A program made the position numbers and the translations under genes. Below, piece after piece: positions 25,988-34,605 of a stretch of 64,000 nt of DNA. The notes under the pieces are model-generated. The model did no database searches, had not been told where the DNA came from, and saw only the letters and a list, made by a program, of their open reading frames with translations. Source of the stretch: Pseudomonadota bacterium (GTDB taxonomy: Bacteria > Desulfobacterota > Desulfovibrionia > Desulfovibrionales > Desulfovibrionaceae); assembly GCA_018822105.1 (NCBI GenBank), contig JAHJLB010000032.1, positions 31,621 through 95,620 of the forward strand, read 5' to 3'. Position 1 is the stretch's first letter. Each line of letters starts with the position of its first letter.

Positions 25988-28900
25988 GTGGGATCTAACT
26001 ACGAGGCAATTTGCGAGGAAAATCGAGGAAGATACGGAACCGAGGGCGCACAGAAGTCTGGGAGTCTAGCCGCAGGCCTGTACGACGACCGCACACACTT
26101 CATCTTCGAGCTGCTGCAAAACGCCGAGGACGCCCTCGGCAGACGCGGCGAGTGGCATGGACCACGCAAAGTTGCATTTGCCCTGACCCCGACTCGCCTG
26201 ACCCTTTCGCATTTCGGCAAGCCGTTTGACGAGGCCGACGTACGAAGCGTCTGCGACATTGCCGAGACTACCAAGAACGAGTCCTCCATTGGCCGCTTCG
26301 GTCTCGGCTTCAAATCCGTATACACCGTTACCGATCTCCCGGAAATACACTCTGGCGACGAGGATTTCGCCATTGAGAATTATATCTTTCCCAAGCGATT
26401 AGAGCGCTCGGCGCGTAAGGCGGACGAGACGCAGATCATCCTGCCCTTGAAGCCGGGGGACGTAAGCGCAGAGCAGGACATCACGGCGGGGTTCCGGTGT
26501 CTCGGGACAGGCGCATTGCTGTTCTTGCGCAACATCGAGGAAATCAGCTGGAGTGTCGAAGGCGGTGCATCCGGCTTCTACATGCGCAACATGTCGGAGA
26601 CGCTCGGACCTCACGTTCAGCGCATCACAATGATCGGTCAGGAAACAGGTCAAGATGAGGTCGACCAGAACTGGCTCGTGTTCTCTCGAGACGTATTCTC
26701 GGACGAGAAGAAGGTCGGTCGAGTGGAGATAGCCTTTTCTCTGGCCCCCACCAAGAGAACCCACGCTTATTGGTCGGTGGAGCCGCTCGCAACCTCTGCG
26801 CTGGTCGTGTTCTTCCCGACCGTGGTTGAGACCCATCTTGGCTTTCTCGTGCATGGGCCATATCGCACCACGCCCAGCCGGAATACCGTTCCCCCGGACG
26901 ACCCGTGGAACCAGCATCTGGTCAAAGAGACGTCCGACCTGCTGGTGGAGGCGATGCGCTGGATGCGGGACAATACAATACTGGATGTCGCTGCTCTGCG
27001 CTGCTTACCGCTTGTCCGCGAGAAGTTCCCAAAGGATTCGAGGTTCGCGCCGATGTTTGATGCAGTCCGGAAGGCGTTTCAGAGCGAGGCGCTGCTTCCA
27101 GCATTCGGCGACGGGCATGTTACCGCCCATCAGGCCAAGCTGGCCCGAACGCAAGAGTTGCGCGAACTGTTCAGTCCGGAACAGGTTGCTGTGCTGTTCG
27201 GTTCGGAGATCGCCGCTTGGCTGTCTGGCGACATCACTCGGGACACGGCACCTGAGATTCGCCGATACCTGATGCGCGAGCTCGACATCGACGAGATCAC
27301 GCCGACAAAGCTGATACCGAATCTGACCAAGGAGTTCCTTGAGGCGCAATCTGACGAGTGGGTGTCGCGGCTGTACGAATTCTTAAATGGCCAGGGAAAA
27401 GCACTACATAGCAACCTAGACACTGTTCCACTCATCCGCCTCGACGACGGTACGCACATCGTCGCTCGCGAGAACGGAAAAGCGAAGGCCTTTCTGCCGA
27501 GCGCCTTTGCCACCAGCTTCCCGACGATGCGCCGCGCGGTGTGTGCAACACCCGATGTGCGCTCATTCCTGATCTCGCTGGGCATCACCGAACCCGACCC
27601 GGTGGATGACGTCATATGGAACCTCCTACCAAAGTACCAACAGCAAGTGGTGGATGTGGACGACGAGGCATACGCTGCCGATATTGAGCGCATCCGTGCT
27701 GCCTTCAGCACAGACTCAACAGCGCAGAAGAAAAAGCTTCAGACAGCCCTGCGCGATACCAAGTTTGTGATGGTGGTCGACACCGGTGATGGCAAAGCCA
27801 ACATCGCAATGCCCGGCGAGAGCTACATCGCCACCGACCGTCTACAGCAACTCTTCGCCGGTGTGCCAGGCATCTTGATCGTCGACAACAAATACGACTG
27901 CCTGCGCGGAGAAGACATACGTGACCTGCTGGTGTCTTGTGGCGCAAGCCGCTACCTCATACCGCAAGCAACACCGTCGGGACTGGGTGAGTCCGAGAAA
28001 ATTCAGATTCGCAAAAATGAAGGCCTTGAGCGTGCAACCTGGGAAAGCCAACCAGAGGACTTCACCCTTCGCGGATTGACGCAGCTGCTTGAGTTGTTAC
28101 CCGCACTGAAGCCTGCGGAGGCCGCAGCCAGAGTGAAGGTGCTGTGGGAGGCATTGGCAGATCTGGAGTCGCGCGGCACTGCCGCCTTCTATGGCTCATA
28201 CAAGTGGAGCTATTCCCACGAGACAAAAACCGCCCGCTTCGACGCAACTTTCATCCGGACGCTCAATCAGTGCGCTTGGGTGCCTAATGCCGACGGCGAG
28301 CTTGTGCCTCCAGGGCTCATCGTGTTCGACACCCTTGGCTGGAAGCCCAACCCATTCTTGCAGACCAAGATCACCTTCAAACCGCCGATCATCGATCAGC
28401 TTGCCAAAGAGGCAGGCATAGACCCGGCTGTACTCAATCTGTTGCGCAGTCACGGCCTCACCAACGAGGCTGACCTGAGATTCCGGTTGGGCCTCACGCA
28501 GCCAAAGCCAGACCCCGAACGAGAGACCGGTAAACCGCCCGAAATCCCGCCCGGTCCCCCTGACCCGGACGGCGGTGATGACGAGGGCACAGGTGCTGAG
28601 CGGCGTGATGGCCAAGAGCGTTCCGGCAACGGGACTTCGCGCGGCGGTGGTCAGGGCAATGAAGGTGCGCGCGGCGGCACAACTGACCACGGCACCTCCG
28701 GTGACAAAGGTAGCGGGAAAGGCGGCGGTCAGGGAAAGAGGACACCCGGTCACGCAGGTGGGCGACCATTCATTTCCTACGTCGGCACACATCCCGATGA
28801 TGACGATTCCGACCCCGATGGCCTCGATCAGGAGGCACGGATGCAAATCGAAGGGAATGCACTCGACCTGATCATTGATCTTGAGCCAACGCTGCGCCGC

Positions 28901-29218
28901 ACTCCAGAAGGCAACCCAGGCTTTGACCTCTTCGAGACCGATAGCGATGGCAAGCAGATTCGATGGGTCGAAGTGAAGTCGATGACAGGCACCTTGGAAG
29001 ATCGCCCTGTGGGACTTTCACACACGCAGTTCGACTGCGCCCGCGAAAAGGGCGCTGCGTTCTGGTTGTACGTGGTCGAACACGCGACCGATCCGGCGAA
29101 AGCACGGGTGCTCAGAATTCAGAACCCAGTCGGCCTTGCCCGTACATTCACATTTGACCGTGGTTGGAGCGAGATGGCTCGCACAGAAATCCCAGTAGCA
29201 CTCAATCTGAAGGACTGA
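25988..29218 (+). CDS. GHKL (sacsin/Hsp90-like) ATPase with C-terminal DUF3883 nuclease-like domain
   Basis: About 1076 aa if translation begins at GTG 25988, where homology-like sequence (NYEAICEENRGRYGTEGAQKSG) starts and a GGGGGA stretch precedes; an ATG at 25880 would add 36 unconserved residues. The N-terminal ATPase has the N-box RTHFIFELLQNAEDAL and G2-box SIGRFGLGFKSVYTV. A long unassigned middle region follows, then a Gly/Asp-rich linker of about 75 residues, and a C-terminal DUF3883 domain with GFDLFETDSDGKQIRWVEVKS, whose D...ExK pattern matches PD-(D/E)xK nucleases. Sacsin-type ATPase plus DUF3883 fusions occur in defence islands; an ATP-gated nuclease role is inference. Confidence 0.82.
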   Translation: MGSNYEAICEENRGRYGTEGAQKSGSLAAGLYDDRTHFIFELLQNAEDALGRRGEWHGPRKVAFALTPTRLTLSHFGKPFDEADVRSVCDIAETTKNESSIGRFGLGFKSVYTVTDLPEIHSGDEDFAIENYIFPKRLERSARKADETQIILPLKPGDVSAEQDITAGFRCLGTGALLFLRNIEEISWSVEGGASGFYMRNMSETLGPHVQRITMIGQETGQDEVDQNWLVFSRDVFSDEKKVGRVEIAFSLAPTKRTHAYWSVEPLATSALVVFFPTVVETHLGFLVHGPYRTTPSRNTVPPDDPWNQHLVKETSDLLVEAMRWMRDNTILDVAALRCLPLVREKFPKDSRFAPMFDAVRKAFQSEALLPAFGDGHVTAHQAKLARTQELRELFSPEQVAVLFGSEIAAWLSGDITRDTAPEIRRYLMRELDIDEITPTKLIPNLTKEFLEAQSDEWVSRLYEFLNGQGKALHSNLDTVPLIRLDDGTHIVARENGKAKAFLPSAFATSFPTMRRAVCATPDVRSFLISLGITEPDPVDDVIWNLLPKYQQQVVDVDDEAYAADIERIRAAFSTDSTAQKKKLQTALRDTKFVMVVDTGDGKANIAMPGESYIATDRLQQLFAGVPGILIVDNKYDCLRGEDIRDLLVSCGASRYLIPQATPSGLGESEKIQIRKNEGLERATWESQPEDFTLRGLTQLLELLPALKPAEAAARVKVLWEALADLESRGTAAFYGSYKWSYSHETKTARFDATFIRTLNQCAWVPNADGELVPPGLIVFDTLGWKPNPFLQTKITFKPPIIDQLAKEAGIDPAVLNLLRSHGLTNEADLRFRLGLTQPKPDPERETGKPPEIPPGPPDPDGGDDEGTGAERRDGQERSGNGTSRGGGQGNEGARGGTTDHGTSGDKGSGKGGGQGKRTPGHAGGRPFISYVGTHPDDDDSDPDGLDQEARMQIEGNALDLIIDLEPTLRRTPEGNPGFDLFETDSDGKQIRWVEVKSMTGTLEDRPVGLSHTQFDCAREKGAAFWLYVVEHATDPAKARVLRIQNPVGLARTFTFDRGWSEMARTEIPVALNLKD

Positions 29219-29221
29219 GCC

Positions 29222-29335
29222 ATGTCCACTCTAAAACTACCTGTTTCTCGAAAACTAGGCATAATCCACGACCTATCACCAGCCATCAAAACGAAAATCG
29301 ATGCGATGTCGCACAGACAAAATGCACAATCATGA
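29222..29335 (+). CDS. Small 37-aa ORF translationally coupled to the GNAT-PIN-ASCH gene
   Basis: ATG 29222 starts 4 bp after the ATPase stop, with AAGGA 8 nt upstream, and the TGA stop (29333-29335) overlaps the next ATG as ATGA. The product, beginning MSTLKLPVSRKLGIIHDLSP, has no recognisable family. The gene fills the gap between two large genes exactly, and the next gene has no ribosome site of its own, so this frame may exist mainly to couple translation, or may encode a small antitoxin-like partner. Confidence 0.45.
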   Translation: MSTLKLPVSRKLGIIHDLSPAIKTKIDAMSHRQNAQS

Positions 29336-31335
29336 AGTATTCCATACACAATATTCTGGAGAAGGTTGACCTTCTTGCTGATGTCATCCTTCTCGGTGAC
29401 AGTCAAAAGAAAACCATCGGCTTTCTACCGGAGAGAGCATTTCGCGACTACGCGGCAAGAGGGAATATTATAGTTGCTGTCTCCGACACCAATGAAGTCC
29501 TTGGGTATGTTCTCTTTGCTCAGAAGCAAAATCTGATTTGCAGGCTTGCTCAAGTTTGTGTTCGGCCAGACTCACGAAGAGAAGGTATTGCCGAAGCATT
29601 GATCTCCTTCCTAAAACGACACACGTCCCAGATGAACCGAATAACGGTAAGATGCCGCAGAGATTATGGTATTGATAGATTTTGGGAGAAAAATGGGTTT
29701 ATCGCTCGTGGCGAGATTTTAGGACGTAGCACCAAAGAAACAACACTTACAATCTGGGAACATCCCCTACAGCCAACCTTACTATCGCTAGTCCCAGACT
29801 CAGCAAAATATGTTGTTGTCTTAGACCTGAACGTTCTTATTGCTGCAAAATTTGAGGATGACATTGTTTCTGAATCTCTTTTTACTTTCACATACTCAGA
29901 CGAAATCGACTATCGCGTCTCGAAATATTCGTTTTCTGAAGCGAATAGAAGCCAAGATAAATCAAAACGTCAACAAACGAGAGCACTGCTTAACTCTTTC
30001 AGCATGGTTGAAGAATGCCTAGAGCCTGAGTTAGTTGAAAAAGTCGTTGCCATCGTTGGCGAAGCAAACAGACATGATGCGAATCAAATTGCATCAGCGA
30101 TATACAATCAAGCGTTATGCTTTGTCACGAATGACGCAAGACTAGTCTGTCACGCAGATGAAATTGTAAAATTGTTTGGAATGCATTTATATAGCCCAAC
30201 AGAGTTCATAATCAACTACTGCAACGACAACAACAAAGATCTCTACTACCCAGCATATCTGCAAAAATCTGAAATTCAGTTTGAACCAATAGGCAAGTTC
30301 AGTCAATCACAGTTGTTTGCCAGATACAAAGCGACTGATGAAAAGAAGTGTGACTTCAAAGCCAAAACAGCTATCGATTCATCGAAAAACTCAGAGTACG
30401 CTCTACTTCGAATTTGCATTGATACTAGCGAAGTCGGAGTCATCATATATTCTGTAAATGAACGCAAGATGGTTATCCAACTCATCCGGCTTAAGCAGTT
30501 TGCGAATCACCTTCACACAATCAGTGTTCACATAATCGAAAAAATACTACTAAATGCCGTTGATGTTGGAGCAACAGAGATTTCCGTAACAGACAACGCA
30601 TGTGGCGAACTTGTTGTGTCAGCACTTCTCAAGGCAGCGTTCCGCCAGACGAGTAGTGGGCTAGTAAAATTCGTCGAAAAGGGCGTCATCTCACACAAAC
30701 AAGCTTTTGAACGACTTGGAGTAGAGACTGCACAGGATGAAATGCTTTCTGTCGAGTCGCTTTTTGAGATAGAGCGTATCCTTTGGCCTGCCAAAATCAA
30801 GGGACTCGACTTACCAACATATATTGTCCCAATACAGCCACAATGGGCAAAACAGCTTATCTCCGCACGGAACTTCCAAGGGTTACTGCTTGGGACGCCA
30901 GAGATTACGCTTCAGACAAGGCGCATATACTACAGAAATAGTAATGGAATACGGATCGACAGCCCGGCACGGATCGTTTGGTATGTCAGCCAGAATAATC
31001 GACCTGGCCCAAGCAAAAGTGCCGTAGGGATATCGCTGATTGACGAAGTTGACATCGCTCCGGTAAAGAACCTTTTCTCAAAATACGAGCGACTTGGCGT
31101 CTACTCATGGGAGAACATCCTTGAAACAGCAGGCAATGATCCAAACAAGGAGATGATGGCGATATCCTTTTCAAAAACAGAGGTGTTCAGTGCCCCTGTG
31201 CCACTAAACACCCTCTCTTCTATCGTCAACATGAACGAACAAAGGAATCTCTTGACCATTTCACCGTTTCTCATTCAGCCGAAAACCTTCGAAATGATAT
31301 ATGAGCTTGGGTTCAAGAATGCCACACACTCGTAG
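29332..31335 (+). CDS. GNAT acetyltransferase - PIN nuclease - ASCH multidomain protein
   Basis: A 667-aa protein from ATG 29332 (overlaps the small ORF by ATGA). Residues about 1-145 are a GNAT domain (acetyl-CoA loop VCVRPDSRREGIAEALISFL). Residues about 155-300 look like a PIN ribonuclease: VVVLDLNVLIAAKF (first Asp), EANRHDANQIASAI and CFVTNDARLV (later acidic residues). The middle (about 330-480) resembles a second GNAT-like fold around VDVGATEISVTDNACGE. The C-terminal 150 residues, TYIVPIQPQWAKQLIS to VFSAPVPLNTL, resemble ASCH/PUA-type RNA-binding folds. The combination suggests an RNA-targeting toxin, effector or modification enzyme. Codon use is AT-rich. Confidence 0.7.
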   Translation: MKYSIHNILEKVDLLADVILLGDSQKKTIGFLPERAFRDYAARGNIIVAVSDTNEVLGYVLFAQKQNLICRLAQVCVRPDSRREGIAEALISFLKRHTSQMNRITVRCRRDYGIDRFWEKNGFIARGEILGRSTKETTLTIWEHPLQPTLLSLVPDSAKYVVVLDLNVLIAAKFEDDIVSESLFTFTYSDEIDYRVSKYSFSEANRSQDKSKRQQTRALLNSFSMVEECLEPELVEKVVAIVGEANRHDANQIASAIYNQALCFVTNDARLVCHADEIVKLFGMHLYSPTEFIINYCNDNNKDLYYPAYLQKSEIQFEPIGKFSQSQLFARYKATDEKKCDFKAKTAIDSSKNSEYALLRICIDTSEVGVIIYSVNERKMVIQLIRLKQFANHLHTISVHIIEKILLNAVDVGATEISVTDNACGELVVSALLKAAFRQTSSGLVKFVEKGVISHKQAFERLGVETAQDEMLSVESLFEIERILWPAKIKGLDLPTYIVPIQPQWAKQLISARNFQGLLLGTPEITLQTRRIYYRNSNGIRIDSPARIVWYVSQNNRPGPSKSAVGISLIDEVDIAPVKNLFSKYERLGVYSWENILETAGNDPNKEMMAISFSKTEVFSAPVPLNTLSSIVNMNEQRNLLTISPFLIQPKTFEMIYELGFKNATHS

Positions 31336-31762
31336 CATACTGATTTCGATCAGGCCAAAGTATGTGGCAAGCATCATAAGCGGTGTGAAGACAGCCGAAA
31401 TTCGACGCTTATTCCCATCGAACCCCGACGTTAGCAAGGTGTACGTCTATGTACCAACACCAAAACAGCATATCGTTGGCTATTTTGACATCTCAGAGGT
31501 CGTCAGACTTCCAGTTCCCGAGCTTTGGTCATTTGCAGGGCAACAGTCGGCACTACATGCCAATGAGTTTTTCAACTACCTTTCAGGTAAAGATGTTGGC
31601 GTATCTATTCATTTTAACAAGTTCATCCCCTTCCTCAAACAGGTTACACTTTCGGAGATAAGAGCGCACTTCCCAAGCTTCCACCCACCACAGTCTTTTA
31701 TATACGTTTCCGCTGGCATGGAGAAATTGTTTGGGGGTGCTGACAGTTTCACTAGAGCGTGA
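31319..31762 (+). CDS. ASCH-domain protein
   Basis: A 147-aa single-domain protein from ATG 31319, overlapping the preceding stop by 17 nt. ILISIRPKYVASIISGVKTAEIRR is the ASCH signature (binding groove with GxKxxExR), followed by VYVYVPTPKQHIVGYFDISEV. ASCH domains adopt a PUA-like fold that binds RNA or nucleosides; some are nucleases or amidohydrolases. The gene before it ends in a similar domain, so the two may form a pair. Alternative start 31301 adds six residues. Confidence 0.75.
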   Translation: MPHTRSILISIRPKYVASIISGVKTAEIRRLFPSNPDVSKVYVYVPTPKQHIVGYFDISEVVRLPVPELWSFAGQQSALHANEFFNYLSGKDVGVSIHFNKFIPFLKQVTLSEIRAHFPSFHPPQSFIYVSAGMEKLFGGADSFTRA

Positions 31763-31793
31763 CCTACTCACCCCACTTTCCATCTTTTTGCAT

Positions 31794-31816
31794 AATGGGA
31801 CATATCTGGGACATTA
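31794..31816 (+). promoter_or_regulatory. Integrase arm-type repeats, right end
   Basis: TGGGACATAT at 31796-31805 and TGGGACATTA at 31807-31816 repeat with the same 11-bp step as the pair at 13028 and 13039 on the left end, and in the same orientation. They are the likely right-arm integrase sites. Confidence 0.65.
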
Positions 31817-31920
31817 CCCCTAGGGTAACGAGGCTTGTGCCCGACAAGTGCACGTGCATTATGCTTGTCATTCTGAGCTGTTATTGAAATCTCTGCACGG
31901 CGTCACCCCGTACGGCACCA

Positions 31921-31940
31921 GAATCCCACCCTCTCCGCCA
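31921..31940 (+). repeat. attR direct repeat of tRNA-Ser 3' end
   Basis: Twenty bases identical to 12943-12962 mark the right end of the island. A CCGTACG block just upstream (31908-31914 region) also recalls the tRNA variable arm. Confidence 0.85.
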
Positions 31941-32041
31941 TTTACTCTCCATGCTGCTAATTAACATAACAAATCATTCTGAAGACTGCTCCTTATGGGA
32001 GTTAGCACATAGTGCTGGTCCAAACCCGCAAGGAGATGACC

Positions 32042-32323
32042 ATGCCCATCAATGCGCCTGCCCACCTTTGCCGACAGGGTACCGTCTACCATTTCAGGAT
32101 GTCAGCACCTCACCGATTCCGCCCGCTGCTCGACCTGACCGAGGAGAAGCGTTCACCTGCCACTCCCTACTTGCGGCAAGCCATAGTCAAGACAGAACAA
32201 ATACTATCAGGCCGACAAAGACATAGCTTGCGGCACTATGTACTCAACGAATCTGCAATGACCAAAAAACCGCCCGGCCTCCTTTCGGAAACCGGGCGGT
32301 TCGTTTCGTGGTCCAGCCTGTGA
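32042..32323 (+). pseudogene. N-terminal fragment of a second tRNA-Ser integrase
   Basis: ATG 32042 follows AAGGAG by 7 nt and lies 100 bp beyond the attachment repeat, the standard place for an island integrase. The product begins MPINAPAHLCRQGTVYHFRM and continues FRPLLDLTEEKRS and LRQAIVKTEQI, resembling the DUF6538-type integrase N-terminus (RRGSVYYFRRRVPADLR...). Homology-like sequence fades after about 60 residues and the frame ends in the hypE terminator. It is read as the leftover of a neighbouring island deleted except for the start of its integrase. Confidence 0.55.
32262..32301 (-). terminator. Intrinsic terminator after hypE
   Basis: AACCGCCCGG (32268-32277) pairs with CCGGGCGGTT (32292-32301). 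On the minus strand the stem is followed by a T-run, 25 bp after the hypE stop. Confidence 0.85.
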
Positions 32324-32326
32324 GCG

Positions 32327-33343
32327 TCAGCAAATCCTCGGCAACTGCTCGCCCTCCAGCATGCCCAAGAGCCTCTTGCCGCCCAGGCCGGTCTTGAGCA
32401 GCACCCGGCCCGGCTGTCCGGGCTTATCAACGGCCGTCACGGTGCCGATGCGCCTGGCGTCCACGCCCAGGGGGCTCTTGCGCACGAGCGCCAGCGCCGC
32501 CTCGACCTGGGCTTCCGGCAGCACGCAGATGAACTTGCCCTCGTTGGCCAGGTACAGCGGGTCCAGGCCCAAAAGCGAGCAGCCGCCCTTGACCTCGGGC
32601 CGCACCGGGATGTCGTCCTCGATGATCTCGCAGGTGACGTTGGAGGCGATGGCGATCTCGTTTAAGGTGGTGGCCAGCCCGCCGCGCGTGGGGTCGCGCA
32701 GCACGTGCACGTCCGGCACGCTCTTGAGCAAATCCACGATGATGTGGTTCAGGCTGGCGCAGTCGGACTTGACCGGTGTCTCAAAGGACAGGCCCTGGCG
32801 CGTGGACAGAATCGCCAGGCCGTGGTCGCCCAGAGTGCCGCTGATGAGGATGGCGTCGCCGGGCCGGGCCAGGTCGCCTGCGGGCGCGGGGTCGATGATG
32901 ACCTCGCCGATGCCTGTGGTGTTGATGAAGATCTTGTCGGCGGCCCCCTTGGGAACCACCTTGGTGTCGCCGGTGACGATCCAGACCCCGGCCTCGCTGG
33001 CGGCCTTGCCCATGGACTCCACGATGCGCGTGAGGTCGTCGATGGGCAGGCCCTCCTCCAGGATGAACCCGCAGGTGAGATACCTGGGCTGCGCGCCCAT
33101 CATGGCCACGTCGTTCACCGTGCCGTGCACGGACAGGGCGCCGATGTCGCCGCCGGGGAAGAAGATGGGGTCAACCGTGAAGGTGTCGGTGCTCACCGCG
33201 ATCTTCGCGCCCACGGAGAGCACAGCGCCGTCGTTCAGGCGCCGCAGTTCGGGGTTGTCGAAGTGCTTCAGGAACAGTTCGCCGATGAAGCGCTGGGAAG
33301 CCTTGCCGCCGGAGCCGTAGTCGAGGAGTACCTTGTCGCTCAT
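32327..33343 (-). CDS. hypE: Hydrogenase maturation protein HypE
   Basis: A 338-aa PurM-like protein. It starts VLLDYGSGGKASQRFIGELF, contains DGAVLSVG and TDTFTVDPIFFPGGDIGALSVHGTVNDVAMMGA (ATP site), and ends in the obligatory PRIC, whose cysteine carries the carbamoyl that HypE dehydrates to a thiocyanate. The cyanide is passed through HypC-HypD to the iron of NiFe hydrogenase. It lies 5 bp after hypD in one operon. Length is standard and the protein looks intact. Confidence 0.97.
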   Translation of the reverse strand: MSDKVLLDYGSGGKASQRFIGELFLKHFDNPELRRLNDGAVLSVGAKIAVSTDTFTVDPIFFPGGDIGALSVHGTVNDVAMMGAQPRYLTCGFILEEGLPIDDLTRIVESMGKAASEAGVWIVTGDTKVVPKGAADKIFINTTGIGEVIIDPAPAGDLARPGDAILISGTLGDHGLAILSTRQGLSFETPVKSDCASLNHIIVDLLKSVPDVHVLRDPTRGGLATTLNEIAIASNVTCEIIEDDIPVRPEVKGGCSLLGLDPLYLANEGKFICVLPEAQVEAALALVRKSPLGVDARRIGTVTAVDKPGQPGRVLLKTGLGGKRLLGMLEGEQLPRIC

Positions 33344-33348
33344 GTGTT

Positions 33349-34443
33349 CTAGTCCACCTGGTATTTAAAGTAGGCCGCGCAGGAGCCCTCGGTGGAGACC
33401 ATGCACGGCCCCACGGGCTTGGCAGGCGTGCAGGCCTTGCCGAAGAGCGGACAGAGGTTCGGGGCCAGCTTGCCCTTCAGGACGTCGCCGCACTTGCAGC
33501 CGGGCAGGGGCGGGCATTCGGTGATGGTTATGCCGAACTCGCGCTTGGCGTCAAAGGCCGCAAAGGCGTCGCTGATCTCCAGGCCGCTTCCGGGGATGTT
33601 GCCGATGCCGCGCCACAGGGCGTCCGACGGTGTGAAGACCTCGGCCAAAATGGCCTGCGCCTTGGCGTTGCCCTGATCGCGCACCACGCGGCGGTACAGG
33701 TTCACGACCTCGGCGCGGCCGTCGCGCTTGCACTCGGCCAGGAAGAGCAGGGCCTGCAGGATGTCCAGGGGCTCGAACCCGGCGATGGCCGCGGACTTGC
33801 CGTACTTGGAGGCCACGGGCAGGTAAGGCTCCAGGCCGATGATGGCCGACACGTGGCCGGGCATGATGAAGGCGTCGATGTCGGTCTCGGGGTCGCCGAG
33901 CAGGGCCTCCAGCGCCGGGGGCACGATCTTGTGGAAGGACAGCACGCGGTAGTTGGTCAGGCCCTGGGCCTTTGCCATCTTGAGGCTGGCGGCCACGCCC
34001 GGGGCCGTGGTCTCGAAGCCCACGCCCAGGAAGACCACGATGGCGTCCGGGTTCGCGGCGGCGATTTTGAGCGCGTCGGGCGGGGAATACACGACCTCGA
34101 CCCGCGCGCCGTCGGCCTGGGCGGCCTTCAAGGTGCGGCTCTTGCTGCCGGGCACGCGCATGAGGTCGCCGAAGGTGGCGATGATGACCTTGGGGTTCTC
34201 GGCCAGGTCCAGGAAGGCGTTGACCTCGGACTCGTGGGTCACGCAGACCGGGCAGCCGGGGCCGGAGAGGTGGATGATCTCCTTGGGCAGGATGGAGCGC
34301 AGGCCGCTGCGGAAGATGGCCACGGTGTGCGTGCCGCAGACCTCCATGAAGCGCAAGGGGCCGGTCAGGGCGGCGTTCAGGCGCTCCAGAACGCTCTTGC
34401 ACAGGTCAGGGTCGTGGAACTGGTCGAGGAGCTCAAGACTCAC
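33349..34443 (-). CDS. hypD: Hydrogenase maturation protein HypD
   Basis: A 364-aa Fe-S protein with GTG start at 34443. Motifs: FMEVCGTHTVAIFRSGLRSILP, LSGPGCPVCVTHESEVNAFLDLA, GVGFETTAPG, VPPALEALLGDP and a C-terminal 4Fe-4S set CPPLPGCKCGDVLKGKLAPNLCPLFGKACTP. HypD is the scaffold on which Fe(CN)2CO is assembled with HypC and HypE. No hypC gene lies directly upstream here; the 5' end of the gene and its upstream flank occur again, diverged, at 39226-39455, which shows that this junction has been rearranged. Confidence 0.96.
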   Translation of the reverse strand: MSLELLDQFHDPDLCKSVLERLNAALTGPLRFMEVCGTHTVAIFRSGLRSILPKEIIHLSGPGCPVCVTHESEVNAFLDLAENPKVIIATFGDLMRVPGSKSRTLKAAQADGARVEVVYSPPDALKIAAANPDAIVVFLGVGFETTAPGVAASLKMAKAQGLTNYRVLSFHKIVPPALEALLGDPETDIDAFIMPGHVSAIIGLEPYLPVASKYGKSAAIAGFEPLDILQALLFLAECKRDGRAEVVNLYRRVVRDQGNAKAQAILAEVFTPSDALWRGIGNIPGSGLEISDAFAAFDAKREFGITITECPPLPGCKCGDVLKGKLAPNLCPLFGKACTPAKPVGPCMVSTEGSCAAYFKYQVD

Positions 34444-34605
34444 GGGCTACCATCCTTTGCGTCGATTTCCGGGAACGTGGGAACATGCGACTCCCCGGCC
34501 CGATGTGCATACACGGACCCCGCCCGCGAGTCCATGCCCGCGCGGGCGCGGGCGCGTGTCACCGCAGGCTCACGCCCCATGACCCCGGTGCGCGGCCTGG
34601 CTGCA
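34372..34605. repeat. Diverged direct repeat, copy 1 (hypD 5' end and upstream)
   Basis: This stretch aligns by eye along its length, at about 80 percent, with 39226-39455: first 24 codons of hypD, the intergenic CGCGGGCGCGGGCGCG block, and a decayed 3' end of a DinB gene (minus-strand SQAAHRGHGA versus YQIAHRDYTA). The two copies flank a 4.8-kb segment. Confidence 0.75.

Larger units (their letters stand above)
31763..32041. other. Island right border and flank, no gene
   Basis: This 279-bp interval contains the right arm-type repeats (31794-31816) and attachment repeat (31921-31940). No coding frame with a start site was seen. The sequence right of 31940 leads into an integrase fragment. 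Confidence 0.6.
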
